Source: Clostridium sp.
Lineage (GTDB): Bacteria > Bacillota > Clostridia > Clostridiales > Clostridiaceae
Assembly: GCF_029267215.1 (NCBI RefSeq)
Contig: NZ_JARIDH010000044.1
Span: 1-64,000, forward strand
Reading direction: 5' to 3'
Length of the DNA stretch: 64,000 bases
Positions 1-9,732 of this stretch are shown here, in pieces. Both the position numbers and the translations under genes were made by a program. How positions within the stretch are numbered: position 1 is the stretch's first letter; each line of letters opens with the position of its first letter. The notes under the pieces were generated by a model. That model had not been told where the DNA came from. It saw only the letters and a program-made list of their open reading frames with translations, and did no database searches.

Positions 1-2
1 AA

Positions 3-593
3 AAAGCTGTAGATATATTAGATGAAATGGGAGCAGAAGTTATAATAACTGTTTGTCCATCATGCTACAAAGTATTTAAAGAAACAGCTAAGAATCAAAG
101 AGTTATAGCTTACTGGGATTTAATGAAGGACTTAATAGGAATTCCAGCAGAGGCTAAAGGGATAGGAGAAGGTTCAGACGTTATATTCAACATACATGAT
201 TCATGTGTAACTAGAGATGTAACTTCACATCATGAAAGTGTAAGATGGATTTTAGATCAATTAGGATACAATTGGGAAGAAGTTGAAAGAAACGGTAAAA
301 ATACTAGATGCTGTGGTGTTGGTGGAATGGTATGTAGCTCAAATCCAGAGTTATATGAGAGAGTATACACTAGAAGAGCTAATGATTTTAATCAAGACAA
401 TATAGTAACTTACTGTGGTTCATGTAGAGGAACTATGCAAGCTGCTGGTAAAGATGCAGTTCACATATTAGATCTTATCTTTGGACCAAAATACACTAAA
501 GATCAAGCAAAGCCAAGAGGATATAAATCAGAAGAAGAAATGTGGGCTAATAGATTAGAAACTAAAGAAAGATTAAACAAATTCAAAAAATAG
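3..593 (+). CDS. Fe-S oxidoreductase / heterodisulfide reductase-type CCG-domain protein, C-terminal part (5' truncated by window edge)
   Basis: Frame open to the window edge; Cys-rich motifs CPSCYKVF, NTRCCGVGG and TYCGSCRGTM typical of CCG domains. Confidence 0.8.
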   Translation, partial: KAVDILDEMGAEVIITVCPSCYKVFKETAKNQRVIAYWDLMKDLIGIPAEAKGIGEGSDVIFNIHDSCVTRDVTSHHESVRWILDQLGYNWEEVERNGKNTRCCGVGGMVCSSNPELYERVYTRRANDFNQDNIVTYCGSCRGTMQAAGKDAVHILDLIFGPKYTKDQAKPRGYKSEEEMWANRLETKERLNKFKK

Positions 594-617
594 TTTTTAA
601 TTAGTCTTAAATAATAT

Positions 618-656
618 AAATGACCTATGGAGAGTATAAATCCATAGGTCATTTTT
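618..656 (+). terminator. Rho-independent terminator
   Basis: AAATGACCTATGGA...TCCATAGGTCATTTTTT hairpin plus T-run. Confidence 0.85.
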
Positions 657-931
657 TATATATAATTTCTTAAAAGAAATTATATAGGTAAGATATCAAT
701 TAAGTTCATATACTTTGATGAAAAAATTAGCATTGTTTTGTGCTGAAAAATATAAAATATAAATAGTTTTATTTTAAGAAAAAATGGCTTTAAAGATATA
801 AATCCTTTGTTTTTATGTTTACATAAGCTTTTAATACTTAAAAGTGGATAAATATTAAATAAAATGTTAATAATTATAGGTATATTGGTAGGAAGAAACA
901 TTAGATGAAGTTTCAAATTAGGAGAACTTAA

Positions 932-1384
932 ATGCAAAAATTTAAAAAAGAAGAAAAAAAGTTGAAGAGAAAAATGTTTAAGGAGCTCATTAAATATAAT
1001 TTTCTTAAAGATAAAAATATAGAATATAAGGAATTTAAATATGTGGATAATAAGAGAAATTATTATAGAGTTTATGAAGGCTATGATAAAAGAAAGCCAG
1101 TAATATTTTATATAAATGGAGGATGGTTTTGGAAAGGGAGTCCAAAAGTATGTGCTGCAATAGGAAAGTTTTTTTAGAAATATGGATTTACTGTTGTTAT
1201 TCCATCATATGATGTAGCATTTTATTATAAATATCCTATTCAAGTTGAAAATATATTTTCAGCATTTAAACATTATATTGATTTAAACAAACCAAATAGA
1301 GTAGTTGTTATATCATACTCATCAGGAGCAAAATTAGCTGTAAATTTAATTTATAATGAAAAAATGAAAAAACAGGGGATTTAA
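932..1384 (+). pseudogene. Alpha/beta-hydrolase (esterase-like) pseudogene with in-frame TAG
   Basis: ORF 932..1177 ends in TAG; the same frame continues to TAA at 1384 with KYGFTVVIPSYDVAFYYKYP...VVVISYSSGAKLAVNLIY; INGGWFWKGS oxyanion-like motif before the stop. Confidence 0.7.
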
Positions 1385-1419
1385 TGAGATTTATTAATAG
1401 ATGAGAGTAATATATTTTT

Positions 1420-1459
1420 AGTCACAGTATTTTATTATTTTATACTGTGACTTTTTTTA
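1420..1459 (+). terminator. Rho-independent terminator
   Basis: AGTCACAGTA...TACTGTGACTTTTTTT. Confidence 0.8.
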
Positions 1460-1613
1460 TGCAAAATATGAGGCTAAAATAATCTAGAATCAAATTGTCA
1501 ATGTAAAGATAATTTGAATAATATGGGAATAAATGGATTATTGTATATTAATTATAAGCAAAATTAAGAAATTTAAGAGTTTTATGATTAGTTTATAAGT
1601 TATAAGCATTATG

Positions 1614-1627
1614 TGAAAGCGCTTTCT
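1614..1627. promoter_or_regulatory. Candidate catabolite-responsive element (CcpA cre)
   Basis: TGAAAGCGCTTTCT; contains perfect palindrome GAAAGCGCTTTC; matches TGWAANCGNTNWCA except the last base. Confidence 0.6.
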
Positions 1628-1974
1628 ATAAGAATTTGAATATAATTAATAAATTTTAAAGTAAGGATGTACAAAAGATGAATTAAGTGAGAAGGCTAAA
1701 GATGTTTTAAAAATTTTCATATGATAAAAATAAGTTTTCCATAATTTTATAGTATAAAAATTTGTTTTAAATAATAAATAAGGTTAAACTTTTTGAAAAA
1801 ATGAAAATAAAATATTAAAAAAAATATATACATATAGGAAGATATCGCTTACACAGTTTAATATAATCGTGTAATAAATCAATGGAAAAATTTATTGTTA
1901 ATATTATTTTAAAAATTAATGTTAATAAGAATTTTGATTAAGAATTATTTATAGATATTAAGGAGGAATATTAA

Positions 1975-3087
1975 ATGAAAAAGAAGTTTCTTTCAGCTGT
2001 ATTAGCAGTACTTACAACAGCTACTTTACTTACTGGATGTGGAGGAAGCTCAGACAATGGAGAAGTATCTGGAGACAATTCAGGTTCTAAGGGAAAATTA
2101 AAAGTAGGTATGGTTACAGATTCAGGGACTATTGATGATAAGTCATTTAACCAAGGTACTTGGACTGGAATTCAAAAGGCTAGTAAAGATTTAGGAATAG
2201 ACGAAAAATATTTAAAGCCAAATGGAACAACAGAGGCTGACTATTTAAAAGAAATAGGAAACCTTTATGATGCAGGATATAAATTTATAGTAACTCCTGG
2301 ATTTAAATTTGAGACAGCTATACACAAAGCTCAATCAAAATATCCAGAAGGAAAATTTGTTTTATTAGATGGTTCTCCTCATTCGGGTAAAGAAGATGCT
2401 AAACCAGAAGTTGCAAAGAATACAGTATCAATATATTTTGCTGAACAACAAGCTGGATTTATGGCTGGTGTTGCCACATCACTTCAATTAAAAGAGGGAG
2501 CATTAGGTTTCATAGGTGGCATGGAATTTCCACCAGTACAAAAGTTTAACTGGGGATTCCAACAAGGTGTAGATTATGCTAATAAGAATCTAGGAACTAA
2601 GATGACAATAGATGCTAAAAATGTAATATATCAAGGATCTTTTGATGACTCAGCTGCTGGTGGACAATTAGCCGCACAAATGTTTGATAGTGGAGTTAAA
2701 GCTATATTCTGTGCTGCTGGTGGAGTTGGTGTAGGAGCTATACAAGAGGCTAAAAATAGAACAGCATCAGGAAAAGAGTCATGGATAATTGGTGTTGATG
2801 TTGACCAATATTCTGATGGTATTTATGAAGGAGATAAATCTGTAATACTTACTTCAGCTGTTAAAAGAATAGATCATGCTTCATATGACATGATTAAGAG
2901 AGAATTAAATGGTGATTTCCCAGGTGGAGAAACTTTAATGTATGATGCAACAAACGATGGTGTTGGTTTACCAGATAAAAATCCAAATTTAAGTGAAGAA
3001 ACTATGAAACAAGTAGATGAAGTTTTTAACAAGTTAAAAAATGGGGAAATAAAAGTTTCTGCTGAACAAGGAGACTTAATAAAATAG
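1975..3087 (+). CDS. BMP-family basic membrane lipoprotein, nucleoside-binding component of ABC importer
   Basis: Lipobox LLTGCGGSS; VGMVTDSGTIDDKSFNQGTWTG typical of BMP/PnrA; RBS AAGGAGG. Confidence 0.9.
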   Translation: MKKKFLSAVLAVLTTATLLTGCGGSSDNGEVSGDNSGSKGKLKVGMVTDSGTIDDKSFNQGTWTGIQKASKDLGIDEKYLKPNGTTEADYLKEIGNLYDAGYKFIVTPGFKFETAIHKAQSKYPEGKFVLLDGSPHSGKEDAKPEVAKNTVSIYFAEQQAGFMAGVATSLQLKEGALGFIGGMEFPPVQKFNWGFQQGVDYANKNLGTKMTIDAKNVIYQGSFDDSAAGGQLAAQMFDSGVKAIFCAAGGVGVGAIQEAKNRTASGKESWIIGVDVDQYSDGIYEGDKSVILTSAVKRIDHASYDMIKRELNGDFPGGETLMYDATNDGVGLPDKNPNLSEETMKQVDEVFNKLKNGEIKVSAEQGDLIK

Positions 3088-3114
3088 TTTTAAAAATTCA
3101 AGGAAGTTTTTATT

Positions 3115-3139
3115 AAGGAGATGGGGCTTCCCTCTCCTT
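3115..3139 (+). terminator. Intra-operon hairpin / partial terminator
   Basis: AAGGAGATGGGGCTTCCCTCTCCTTTT between the binding protein and the ATPase gene. Confidence 0.5.
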
Positions 3140-3241
3140 TTATTTATCTATAGTAATAGGTATTAGTTTTAATTGGGCAAATTATATAAAGGATTTATCT
3201 TATTTAAATATAGAATTTAGAGGTATTAAGGAGGACAACTT

Positions 3242-4777
3242 ATGGAATATGTGGTAGAGATGCTTAACATCCGTAAAGAGTTTCCTGGTATAGTAGCAAA
3301 TGATAATATAACTTTGCAACTAAGAAAGGGAGAAATACATGCTCTTCTTGGAGAAAATGGAGCTGGTAAATCAACTTTAATGGGTGTTCTTTTTGGTATG
3401 AATCAGCCAGATAAAGGGATTATAAAAGTAAAAGGCAAAGAAGTTAAGATAACTGATCCTAACATAGCTAATGATTTAGGTATAGGAATGGTTCATCAAC
3501 ACTTTAAATTGGTGGAGAATTTTACAGTTACTCAAAATATAGTTTTAGGATGTGAACCTAAAATATTATTTGGTTTAGGCATGGATTTAAAAGGTGCTGC
3601 TAAAAAAATTGAAAAATTATCAAAACAATATGGATTAAATGTTGATCCATATGCAAAAATTGAGGATATTTCTGTTGGTATGCAACAAAGAGTAGAAATA
3701 TTAAAGATGCTTTACAGAGATGCTGATGTTTTAATACTAGACGAACCAACAGCTGTTTTAACACCTCAAGAAATAGAAGAACTTATAAAAATAATGAAAA
3801 ATCTTATTGAGGAAGGAAAATCAATAATAATTATTACTCATAAATTAAAGGAAATAAAAGCTGTTGCAGATAGATGTACAGTTATAAGAAGAGGAAAATA
3901 TATTGGAACTGTAGATGTTGAAAACACTACTGAAGCTGAGATGGCTAAAATGATGGTTGGTAGAGAAGTATCATTTAAAGTAGAGAAAAAACCAGCTAAA
4001 CCAGGAGAAGTAGTTTTAGAAGTTCAAAATTTATCAGTTAAAAATAATAAGAAAGTATTAGGATTAAAAGATTTTTCTCTACAAGTAAGAGCAGGAGAAA
4101 TAGTTGGTATTGCTGGAGTTGAAGGTAATGGACAAAGTGAACTTATTGAAGCTATAACTGGTCTTAGAAAAGTTGAAAGTGGAAAAATTATATTTAAAAA
4201 TAATGATATAACTGGTGAGTCAATAAGAAATAGAATAAATTCAGGAATAGCTCATATACCAGAAGATAGACATAAAAGAGGATTAGTTTTAGATTACTCA
4301 ATGGAAGACAATATGGTCTTAGAAGTATATAATAAAGAACCGTTCTCTAAAAAAGGATTATTAAATAGAAAAGAAATAAAAACATATGCTAAAAGAATAA
4401 TAGAAGAATTTGATGTAAGATCAGGAGAAGGAGCAGCTTCTATTGCAAGAAGTCTATCTGGAGGAAATCAGCAAAAAGCTATTATAGGACGTGAAATTGA
4501 ATTAAACCCAGAACTTTTAATAGCAGCTCAGCCAACAAGAGGGTTAGATGTTGGTTCAATAGAATATATTCATAAAAGATTAGTAGAACAAAGAGATAAA
4601 GGAAAAGGTGTTTTATTAATATCATTAGAATTAGACGAAATATTAAACGTTTCCGATAGAATTGCCATTATAAATAATGGAGAGCTTATAGGTATTGTAA
4701 ATGCCGATGAAACAAATGAAAATGAAGTTGGTCTTATGATGGCTGGTATAAAAGGAGGAGTAAAGCATGAAGTATAA
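3242..4777 (+). CDS. ABC transporter ATP-binding protein (two NBDs), nucleoside/BMP type
   Basis: GENGAGKST Walker A, LSGGNQQK signature, LDEPTAVL; in operon with BMP lipoprotein and two permeases. Confidence 0.92.
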   Translation: MEYVVEMLNIRKEFPGIVANDNITLQLRKGEIHALLGENGAGKSTLMGVLFGMNQPDKGIIKVKGKEVKITDPNIANDLGIGMVHQHFKLVENFTVTQNIVLGCEPKILFGLGMDLKGAAKKIEKLSKQYGLNVDPYAKIEDISVGMQQRVEILKMLYRDADVLILDEPTAVLTPQEIEELIKIMKNLIEEGKSIIIITHKLKEIKAVADRCTVIRRGKYIGTVDVENTTEAEMAKMMVGREVSFKVEKKPAKPGEVVLEVQNLSVKNNKKVLGLKDFSLQVRAGEIVGIAGVEGNGQSELIEAITGLRKVESGKIIFKNNDITGESIRNRINSGIAHIPEDRHKRGLVLDYSMEDNMVLEVYNKEPFSKKGLLNRKEIKTYAKRIIEEFDVRSGEGAASIARSLSGGNQQKAIIGREIELNPELLIAAQPTRGLDVGSIEYIHKRLVEQRDKGKGVLLISLELDEILNVSDRIAIINNGELIGIVNADETNENEVGLMMAGIKGGVKHEV

Positions 4778-5864
4778 GCAATTTATTATATCTTTGATGG
4801 CAGTTATATTAGGCCTTATAGCAGGTGCAATACTAATGGGGATTATGGGACATAATCCGATTGAAGGATATAATTTCTTGTTCAAAGGTGGTCTTATGAA
4901 CATAGAGAGAATAGGAAACACATTAGCTACTGCAACTCCTCTTATACTTACAGGGCTTTCATTAGCATTTGCATTTAAAACAGGATTATTTAATATAGGT
5001 GCACCTGGACAATTATTAATGGGTGGTTTTTTCGCAACTGCAGTTGGATTAAGTGTTGATTTAAAAGCACCAATATTAATACCATTAGTAGTTATTTCGG
5101 GATTAATAGGTGGAGCTATATGGGCTTTGATTCCTGGATTATTAAAAGCTAAATTTAATGTTCATGAAGTTGTTTCAACAATCATGATGAACTGGGTAGC
5201 ATATTGGATAGTTTATTATATGATACCTATGCATTTTAAAGGAGAGTTCTTAGAAACTGAGTCTGCACAACTTCCAGCAAATGCAACCTTAAGAATAAAA
5301 GCACTTACTGATTTGTTTGAAGGATCATTTATAAATATGGGTATAATAATAGCTATTATTTCTGTATGGGCAGTGTGGTTTATATTAAATAAAACCGTTT
5401 TAGGATATGAATTAAAAGCGGTTGGATTTAATAGAGATGCAGCTTTATATGCAGGTATATCAGTAAATAGAAATATTATTTTATCAATGATGATAGCAGG
5501 CGCTTTATCAGGTCTTGCAGGGGTTGTTCAATATTCAGGAAATTCAATAAGTATGCAAATAGGTGTTATGCCTTCACAAGGATTTGATGGTATAGCTGTT
5601 GCATTACTTGGTGCAAGTAATCCAATAGGCGTATTATTATCAGCATTATTCTTTGGTATTTTATATACAGGAAAAGGATTTATGAATGCTATGACAAGCA
5701 TACCACCAGAAATAGCAGACACTATTATGGCTACAATAATTTACTTTGCAGCAACCAGTGTAATAATGGAGAGAATATTTAATAAGTTTAAAAAGAAAAG
5801 AGAAAAAAATTTAAATAAAAATGCCAATCAAGAGACAACTAAAGAAAGGGTGGTGAGTAAATAA
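4767..5864 (+). CDS. ABC transporter permease (BPD_transp_2, nucleoside type)
   Basis: Multi-TM protein with GLFNIGAPGQLLMGG; overlaps the ATPase gene. Confidence 0.9.
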   Translation: MKYKQFIISLMAVILGLIAGAILMGIMGHNPIEGYNFLFKGGLMNIERIGNTLATATPLILTGLSLAFAFKTGLFNIGAPGQLLMGGFFATAVGLSVDLKAPILIPLVVISGLIGGAIWALIPGLLKAKFNVHEVVSTIMMNWVAYWIVYYMIPMHFKGEFLETESAQLPANATLRIKALTDLFEGSFINMGIIIAIISVWAVWFILNKTVLGYELKAVGFNRDAALYAGISVNRNIILSMMIAGALSGLAGVVQYSGNSISMQIGVMPSQGFDGIAVALLGASNPIGVLLSALFFGILYTGKGFMNAMTSIPPEIADTIMATIIYFAATSVIMERIFNKFKKKREKNLNKNANQETTKERVVSK

Positions 5865-6817
5865 TGTGGGAAACAATTCAACAAATTTTTCCATATGCAA
5901 TAGCATTTACTATACCTTTATTAATAACTTCATTAGGTGCTTTATTTTCTGAGAGAAGTGGTGTTGTAAACATAGGTCTTGATGGCCTTATGATTGTTGG
6001 ATCATTCTCAGGAGCTTTTACAATAGTAAAACTTCAAGAAGCAATGCCAGGAAGTTCACTTCCTTTATGGATTGGTTTATTAGTTGCAATGCTAGTTGGA
6101 GTATTATTTTCTTTATTACATGCATTTGCAAGTATCAATTTAAATGCTGACCAGGTTATAAGTGGTACAGCTATAAATATGATAGCAGGTGCTTTGACTG
6201 TATTCTTAGCTAGAAATATTACAGGAAGTGGAAATATAAGAATAATTCAAGGATTTATTCCTAAAGATATTCCTTTTTTATCATCAATACCTATAATTGG
6301 AGATTTACTTTTTAAAAAGACTTATGCAACTACTTGGTTTGTAATTTTAATACTTATAGTAAGTACATTTTTACTATATAAAACAAGTTTTGGTTTAAGA
6401 CTTAGATCTTGTGGAGAACATCCACATGCTGCTGATGCTGCTGGTATAAATGTTTATAAAATGAGATATATAGGTGTTATGATTTCAGGAGCTTTCTCAT
6501 CATTAGGAGGAGCTATAATACTTGTAACTTACGGTGGAGAGTTTACAGGAAGTGTTGCTGGACTTGGATTCCTAGCTTTAGCAGCTTTAATATTTGGTCA
6601 ATGGAAGCCTTGGGGAGTATTAGGGGCTACGTTATTTTTTGGATTTGCAACAACAATTGCAAACGTATCTCAGATAATACCTTCACTTGCAACAATACCA
6701 CCAGTACTACTTAAGATGTTACCTTATGTAGTTACTTTATTTGCATTGATTATGTTCTCAAAATCTTCACAAGCACCAAAAGCTTCAGGACAACCTTATC
6801 AAAAAGATAAGAGATAA
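5864..6817 (+). CDS. ABC transporter permease (BPD_transp_2, nucleoside type)
   Basis: SERSGVVNIGLDGLMI...LRLRSCGEHPHAADAAGI; last gene of the operon. Confidence 0.9.
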   Translation: MWETIQQIFPYAIAFTIPLLITSLGALFSERSGVVNIGLDGLMIVGSFSGAFTIVKLQEAMPGSSLPLWIGLLVAMLVGVLFSLLHAFASINLNADQVISGTAINMIAGALTVFLARNITGSGNIRIIQGFIPKDIPFLSSIPIIGDLLFKKTYATTWFVILILIVSTFLLYKTSFGLRLRSCGEHPHAADAAGINVYKMRYIGVMISGAFSSLGGAIILVTYGGEFTGSVAGLGFLALAALIFGQWKPWGVLGATLFFGFATTIANVSQIIPSLATIPPVLLKMLPYVVTLFALIMFSKSSQAPKASGQPYQKDKR

Positions 6818-6856
6818 TACTATTTAAGTAATGGGAAAATTAAATTAGTTATATAG

Positions 6857-6895
6857 AAAAGGAGTTAAGTCTTAGATTTAGTCTTAACTCCTTTT
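6857..6895 (+). terminator. Rho-independent terminator of the BMP operon
   Basis: AAAAGGAGTTAAG...CTTAACTCCTTTT perfect stem. Confidence 0.9.
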
Positions 6896-7293
6896 ATTAT
6901 TATTTAAAAAAATAGACATACTAAATTTAAATGTTAATTATAAAGATGTTGTTTAATGATAGCAAGAGGATTATTAAATTGTTGTAAAGTAAATTAAATG
7001 GATTTAGTAAAAGGATTTATATTGGTTAAATTAAGTAAAAAATAATAAAAAAGTTCGCTTATAAAAGACTGCAATAGTTATTTTATTATAATTTAAAAGG
7101 AATAATATGCATAAATGCGTATATTTAAGTTTTGTGAATATATTTTTGTACGTTTAAATAGCGTTATTACGACAAAAAAACTAATTAATTTATCTTTTTT
7201 GACAAAAATATTCGTAAAAACTCTTGATTAATATAAAAAATCTGATAATATATTAAAGGTGCTTTGAAAAACAATAAGAAAAGAGTGATGTTA

Positions 7294-8583
7294 ATGGAAA
7301 AATTCTTTGAACTTAAGAAAAACAACACGGATGTAAAAACTGAATTTATTGCTGGATTAACTACATTTATGACAATGGCATATATACTTATAGTAAATCC
7401 ATCAATATTAGCAGCTGCTGGAATGGATAAAGGAGCAGTTTTCACTGCAACAGCATTATCTGCAATAATTGCTACTTTAATAATGGGGCTATATGCTAAG
7501 TTACCATTTGCACAGGCGCCAGGAATGGGATTAAATGCTTTCTTTGCATATACAATAGTTCTTCAAATGGGATACTCATTTGAGTTCGCATTAACAGCTG
7601 TTTTATTAGAAGGAATAATATTTATACTTTTAACTATATTTAACGTACGTGAAGCAATAGTAGACTCAATACCAACAAGCATAAAAAATGCAATATCAGT
7701 TGGAATAGGTTTATTTATTTCGTTAATAGGATTAGAAGGTGCTGGAATAATAGTACATAAAAATGGGGGAACAATAGTTTCTTTAGGAAATATAATATCA
7801 GGACCTGGACTTTTAGCTATAATAGGATTATTAATAACAAGTGTATTAATAGCTAAAAATATTAAAGGAGCTTTATTTATAGGTATGGTTGTTACTGCAA
7901 TAATAGGAATTCCTATGGGAATAACTCCACTACCAAGTAGCATACTTAGTATGCCACCATCAATAGCTCCAACAATGTTTAAATTTGAATTTCACAATAT
8001 ATTCTCAATAGATATGTTAATAGCATTATTTACATTATTATTTATGGATATGTTTGATACAATAGGAACTTTAGTTGGTGTTGCAACTAAAGCCAAGATG
8101 TTAGATGAAAATGGAAAGGTTCCAAGAATAAAGAAGGCTTTATTTGCAGATGCTGTTGGAACAACAATCGGAGCTTGTTTAGGTACAAGTACTGTGAGTA
8201 CTTTTGTTGAGAGTGCTTCAGGGGTTGCAGAAGGTGGAAGAACAGGATTAACAGCTGTATCAACAGCATTTATGTTCTTCTTAGCATTATTCTTTGCACC
8301 TTTATTTACAGCTATTACGCCGGCTGTAACAGCCTCAGCGCTTATATTAGTTGGATTATTCATGATAGAGCCTATAAGAGAAATAGATTTACATGATTTT
8401 ACTGAGGCTATACCAGCTTTTTTAACAATAATAATGATGCCTTTTTCATATTCAATATCAGATGGTATAGTATTTGGAGTTATATCATACATAGTACTTA
8501 AAGTATTTACAGGAAAATGGAAAGATATAAGTTTAACTACTGTAATATTAGGAGTTATATTTCTTCTTAAATTTGCAATATAA
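7294..8583 (+). CDS. NCS2 family purine (guanine/hypoxanthine) permease
   Basis: EFIAGLTTFMTMAYILIVNPSIL, AQAPGMGLNAFFAYT, LFMDMFDTIGTLVGVA; ORF track starts at 7264, an ATG after AAGAG is at 7288/7294. Confidence 0.9.
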   Translation: MEKFFELKKNNTDVKTEFIAGLTTFMTMAYILIVNPSILAAAGMDKGAVFTATALSAIIATLIMGLYAKLPFAQAPGMGLNAFFAYTIVLQMGYSFEFALTAVLLEGIIFILLTIFNVREAIVDSIPTSIKNAISVGIGLFISLIGLEGAGIIVHKNGGTIVSLGNIISGPGLLAIIGLLITSVLIAKNIKGALFIGMVVTAIIGIPMGITPLPSSILSMPPSIAPTMFKFEFHNIFSIDMLIALFTLLFMDMFDTIGTLVGVATKAKMLDENGKVPRIKKALFADAVGTTIGACLGTSTVSTFVESASGVAEGGRTGLTAVSTAFMFFLALFFAPLFTAITPAVTASALILVGLFMIEPIREIDLHDFTEAIPAFLTIIMMPFSYSISDGIVFGVISYIVLKVFTGKWKDISLTTVILGVIFLLKFAI

Positions 8584-8595
8584 TTTATAAATAAT

Positions 8596-8632
8596 AAAAA
8601 TGGTCATATGATTTATCATATGACCATTTTTT
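8596..8632 (+). terminator. Rho-independent terminator
   Basis: AAAAATGGTCATATG...CATATGACCATTTTT. Confidence 0.9.
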
Positions 8633-8735
8633 GTACAGTGATTTTATTATCAATTTTTTATATAATATAGTAAAATATTATATTGAGTAACTTGCTGTTA
8701 TTATATATTATTTAATAATGAATGGGGGAGACAAA

Positions 8736-9659
8736 ATGAAACTTGGATTAGTATTATCAGGTGGTGGTGGGAAAGGGGCTTATGAACTTGGGGTTTGGAA
8801 AGCTTTAGTAGAGATGAATATTGATAAATATGTAGAAGTTGTAGCAGGAACTTCAATAGGTGCCTTTAATGCTGCTTTATTTGCCCAGGGTGATATAGAT
8901 AATGCACAGGCCTTATGGGATGAAGTTACTATGGAAAAGTTAGTTCCAATGACAAAGATAGACTTGTTTAAAAAAGGTATAGCTTTGGCATTAGGAGTTA
9001 AAAGTATAAATTTTGTTAAAAAACATATGTCGGATAGATTAGAAAATGGAGATTTTCCTAAAGATGGAGCTTATGAAGTTGTAAATAAATTTATAGATAT
9101 TAAAAAAGTTAAAGAATCAGGGAAAATTTGTTATGCTGCTTGTACTGAACTTCCTGAATGTAAGGTTAAGTATTTTAAGGTAAATGATTATGATGATGAA
9201 GTGGGAAGAGAGATAATAATGGCATCTGCTTCATTACCTCTAATATATGATAGTTCTGAAGTTGATGGAAAAAAATATTTAGATGGAGGAATGGTGGACA
9301 ATACCCCTATACAACCAGTTTATGGAGAAGGATGTGATTTAATAATAGTTGTTCATCTTTCAAAAGAGGGAAATGTAGATAGGAGTCTTTATCCAAATGC
9401 TCAAATTATAGAAATTGTTCCTAAAAGTTTGGATGATGGAGTGATAAATGGTACTTTAAATCTAGATTGTGGGGCTAAAAGATTAAGAACTCAACAAGGA
9501 TATGATGATACTATGAATCTTCTAAGTCCAATAATTAAATTAGCAAGAAAAAGTTATGAAAATGAAATGAGTGAAAAAAATCCAGTCCTATATAAACTTT
9601 ACAATAGTTTTAAAGATTTAAAGGAAAAATTTTCATTAAAAGATGTAGCCAATAAATAA
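8736..9659 (+). CDS. Patatin-like phospholipase
   Basis: GGGGKGAYELGVWKAL oxyanion motif, GTSIG nucleophile elbow, DGG; RBS GGGGGAG before ATG 8736 (track start 8718). Confidence 0.88.
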   Translation: MKLGLVLSGGGGKGAYELGVWKALVEMNIDKYVEVVAGTSIGAFNAALFAQGDIDNAQALWDEVTMEKLVPMTKIDLFKKGIALALGVKSINFVKKHMSDRLENGDFPKDGAYEVVNKFIDIKKVKESGKICYAACTELPECKVKYFKVNDYDDEVGREIIMASASLPLIYDSSEVDGKKYLDGGMVDNTPIQPVYGEGCDLIIVVHLSKEGNVDRSLYPNAQIIEIVPKSLDDGVINGTLNLDCGAKRLRTQQGYDDTMNLLSPIIKLARKSYENEMSEKNPVLYKLYNSFKDLKEKFSLKDVANK

Positions 9660-9732
9660 ATTTTATGATATTGACAAAATTTTACTATGTAAAATAGAAT
9701 ATAATAAAATATATATGAAATGGGGGCTATTA

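Noticed and set aside
680-937. Minus-strand 85-aa ORF
   Set aside because: Hydrophobic AT-rich translation, no convincing RBS, overlaps the start region of the hydrolase pseudogene.
6940-7290. Possible PurR box or purine riboswitch upstream of NCS2 permease
   Set aside because: Isolated TTCG/CGAA-like words, but no paired PurBox arrangement and no recognisable guanine-riboswitch core.
7563-8492. Minus-strand ORFs 7563..7943 and 7992..8492
   Set aside because: Shadow ORFs antisense to the NCS2 permease; no RBS, composition mirrors complementary TM codons.
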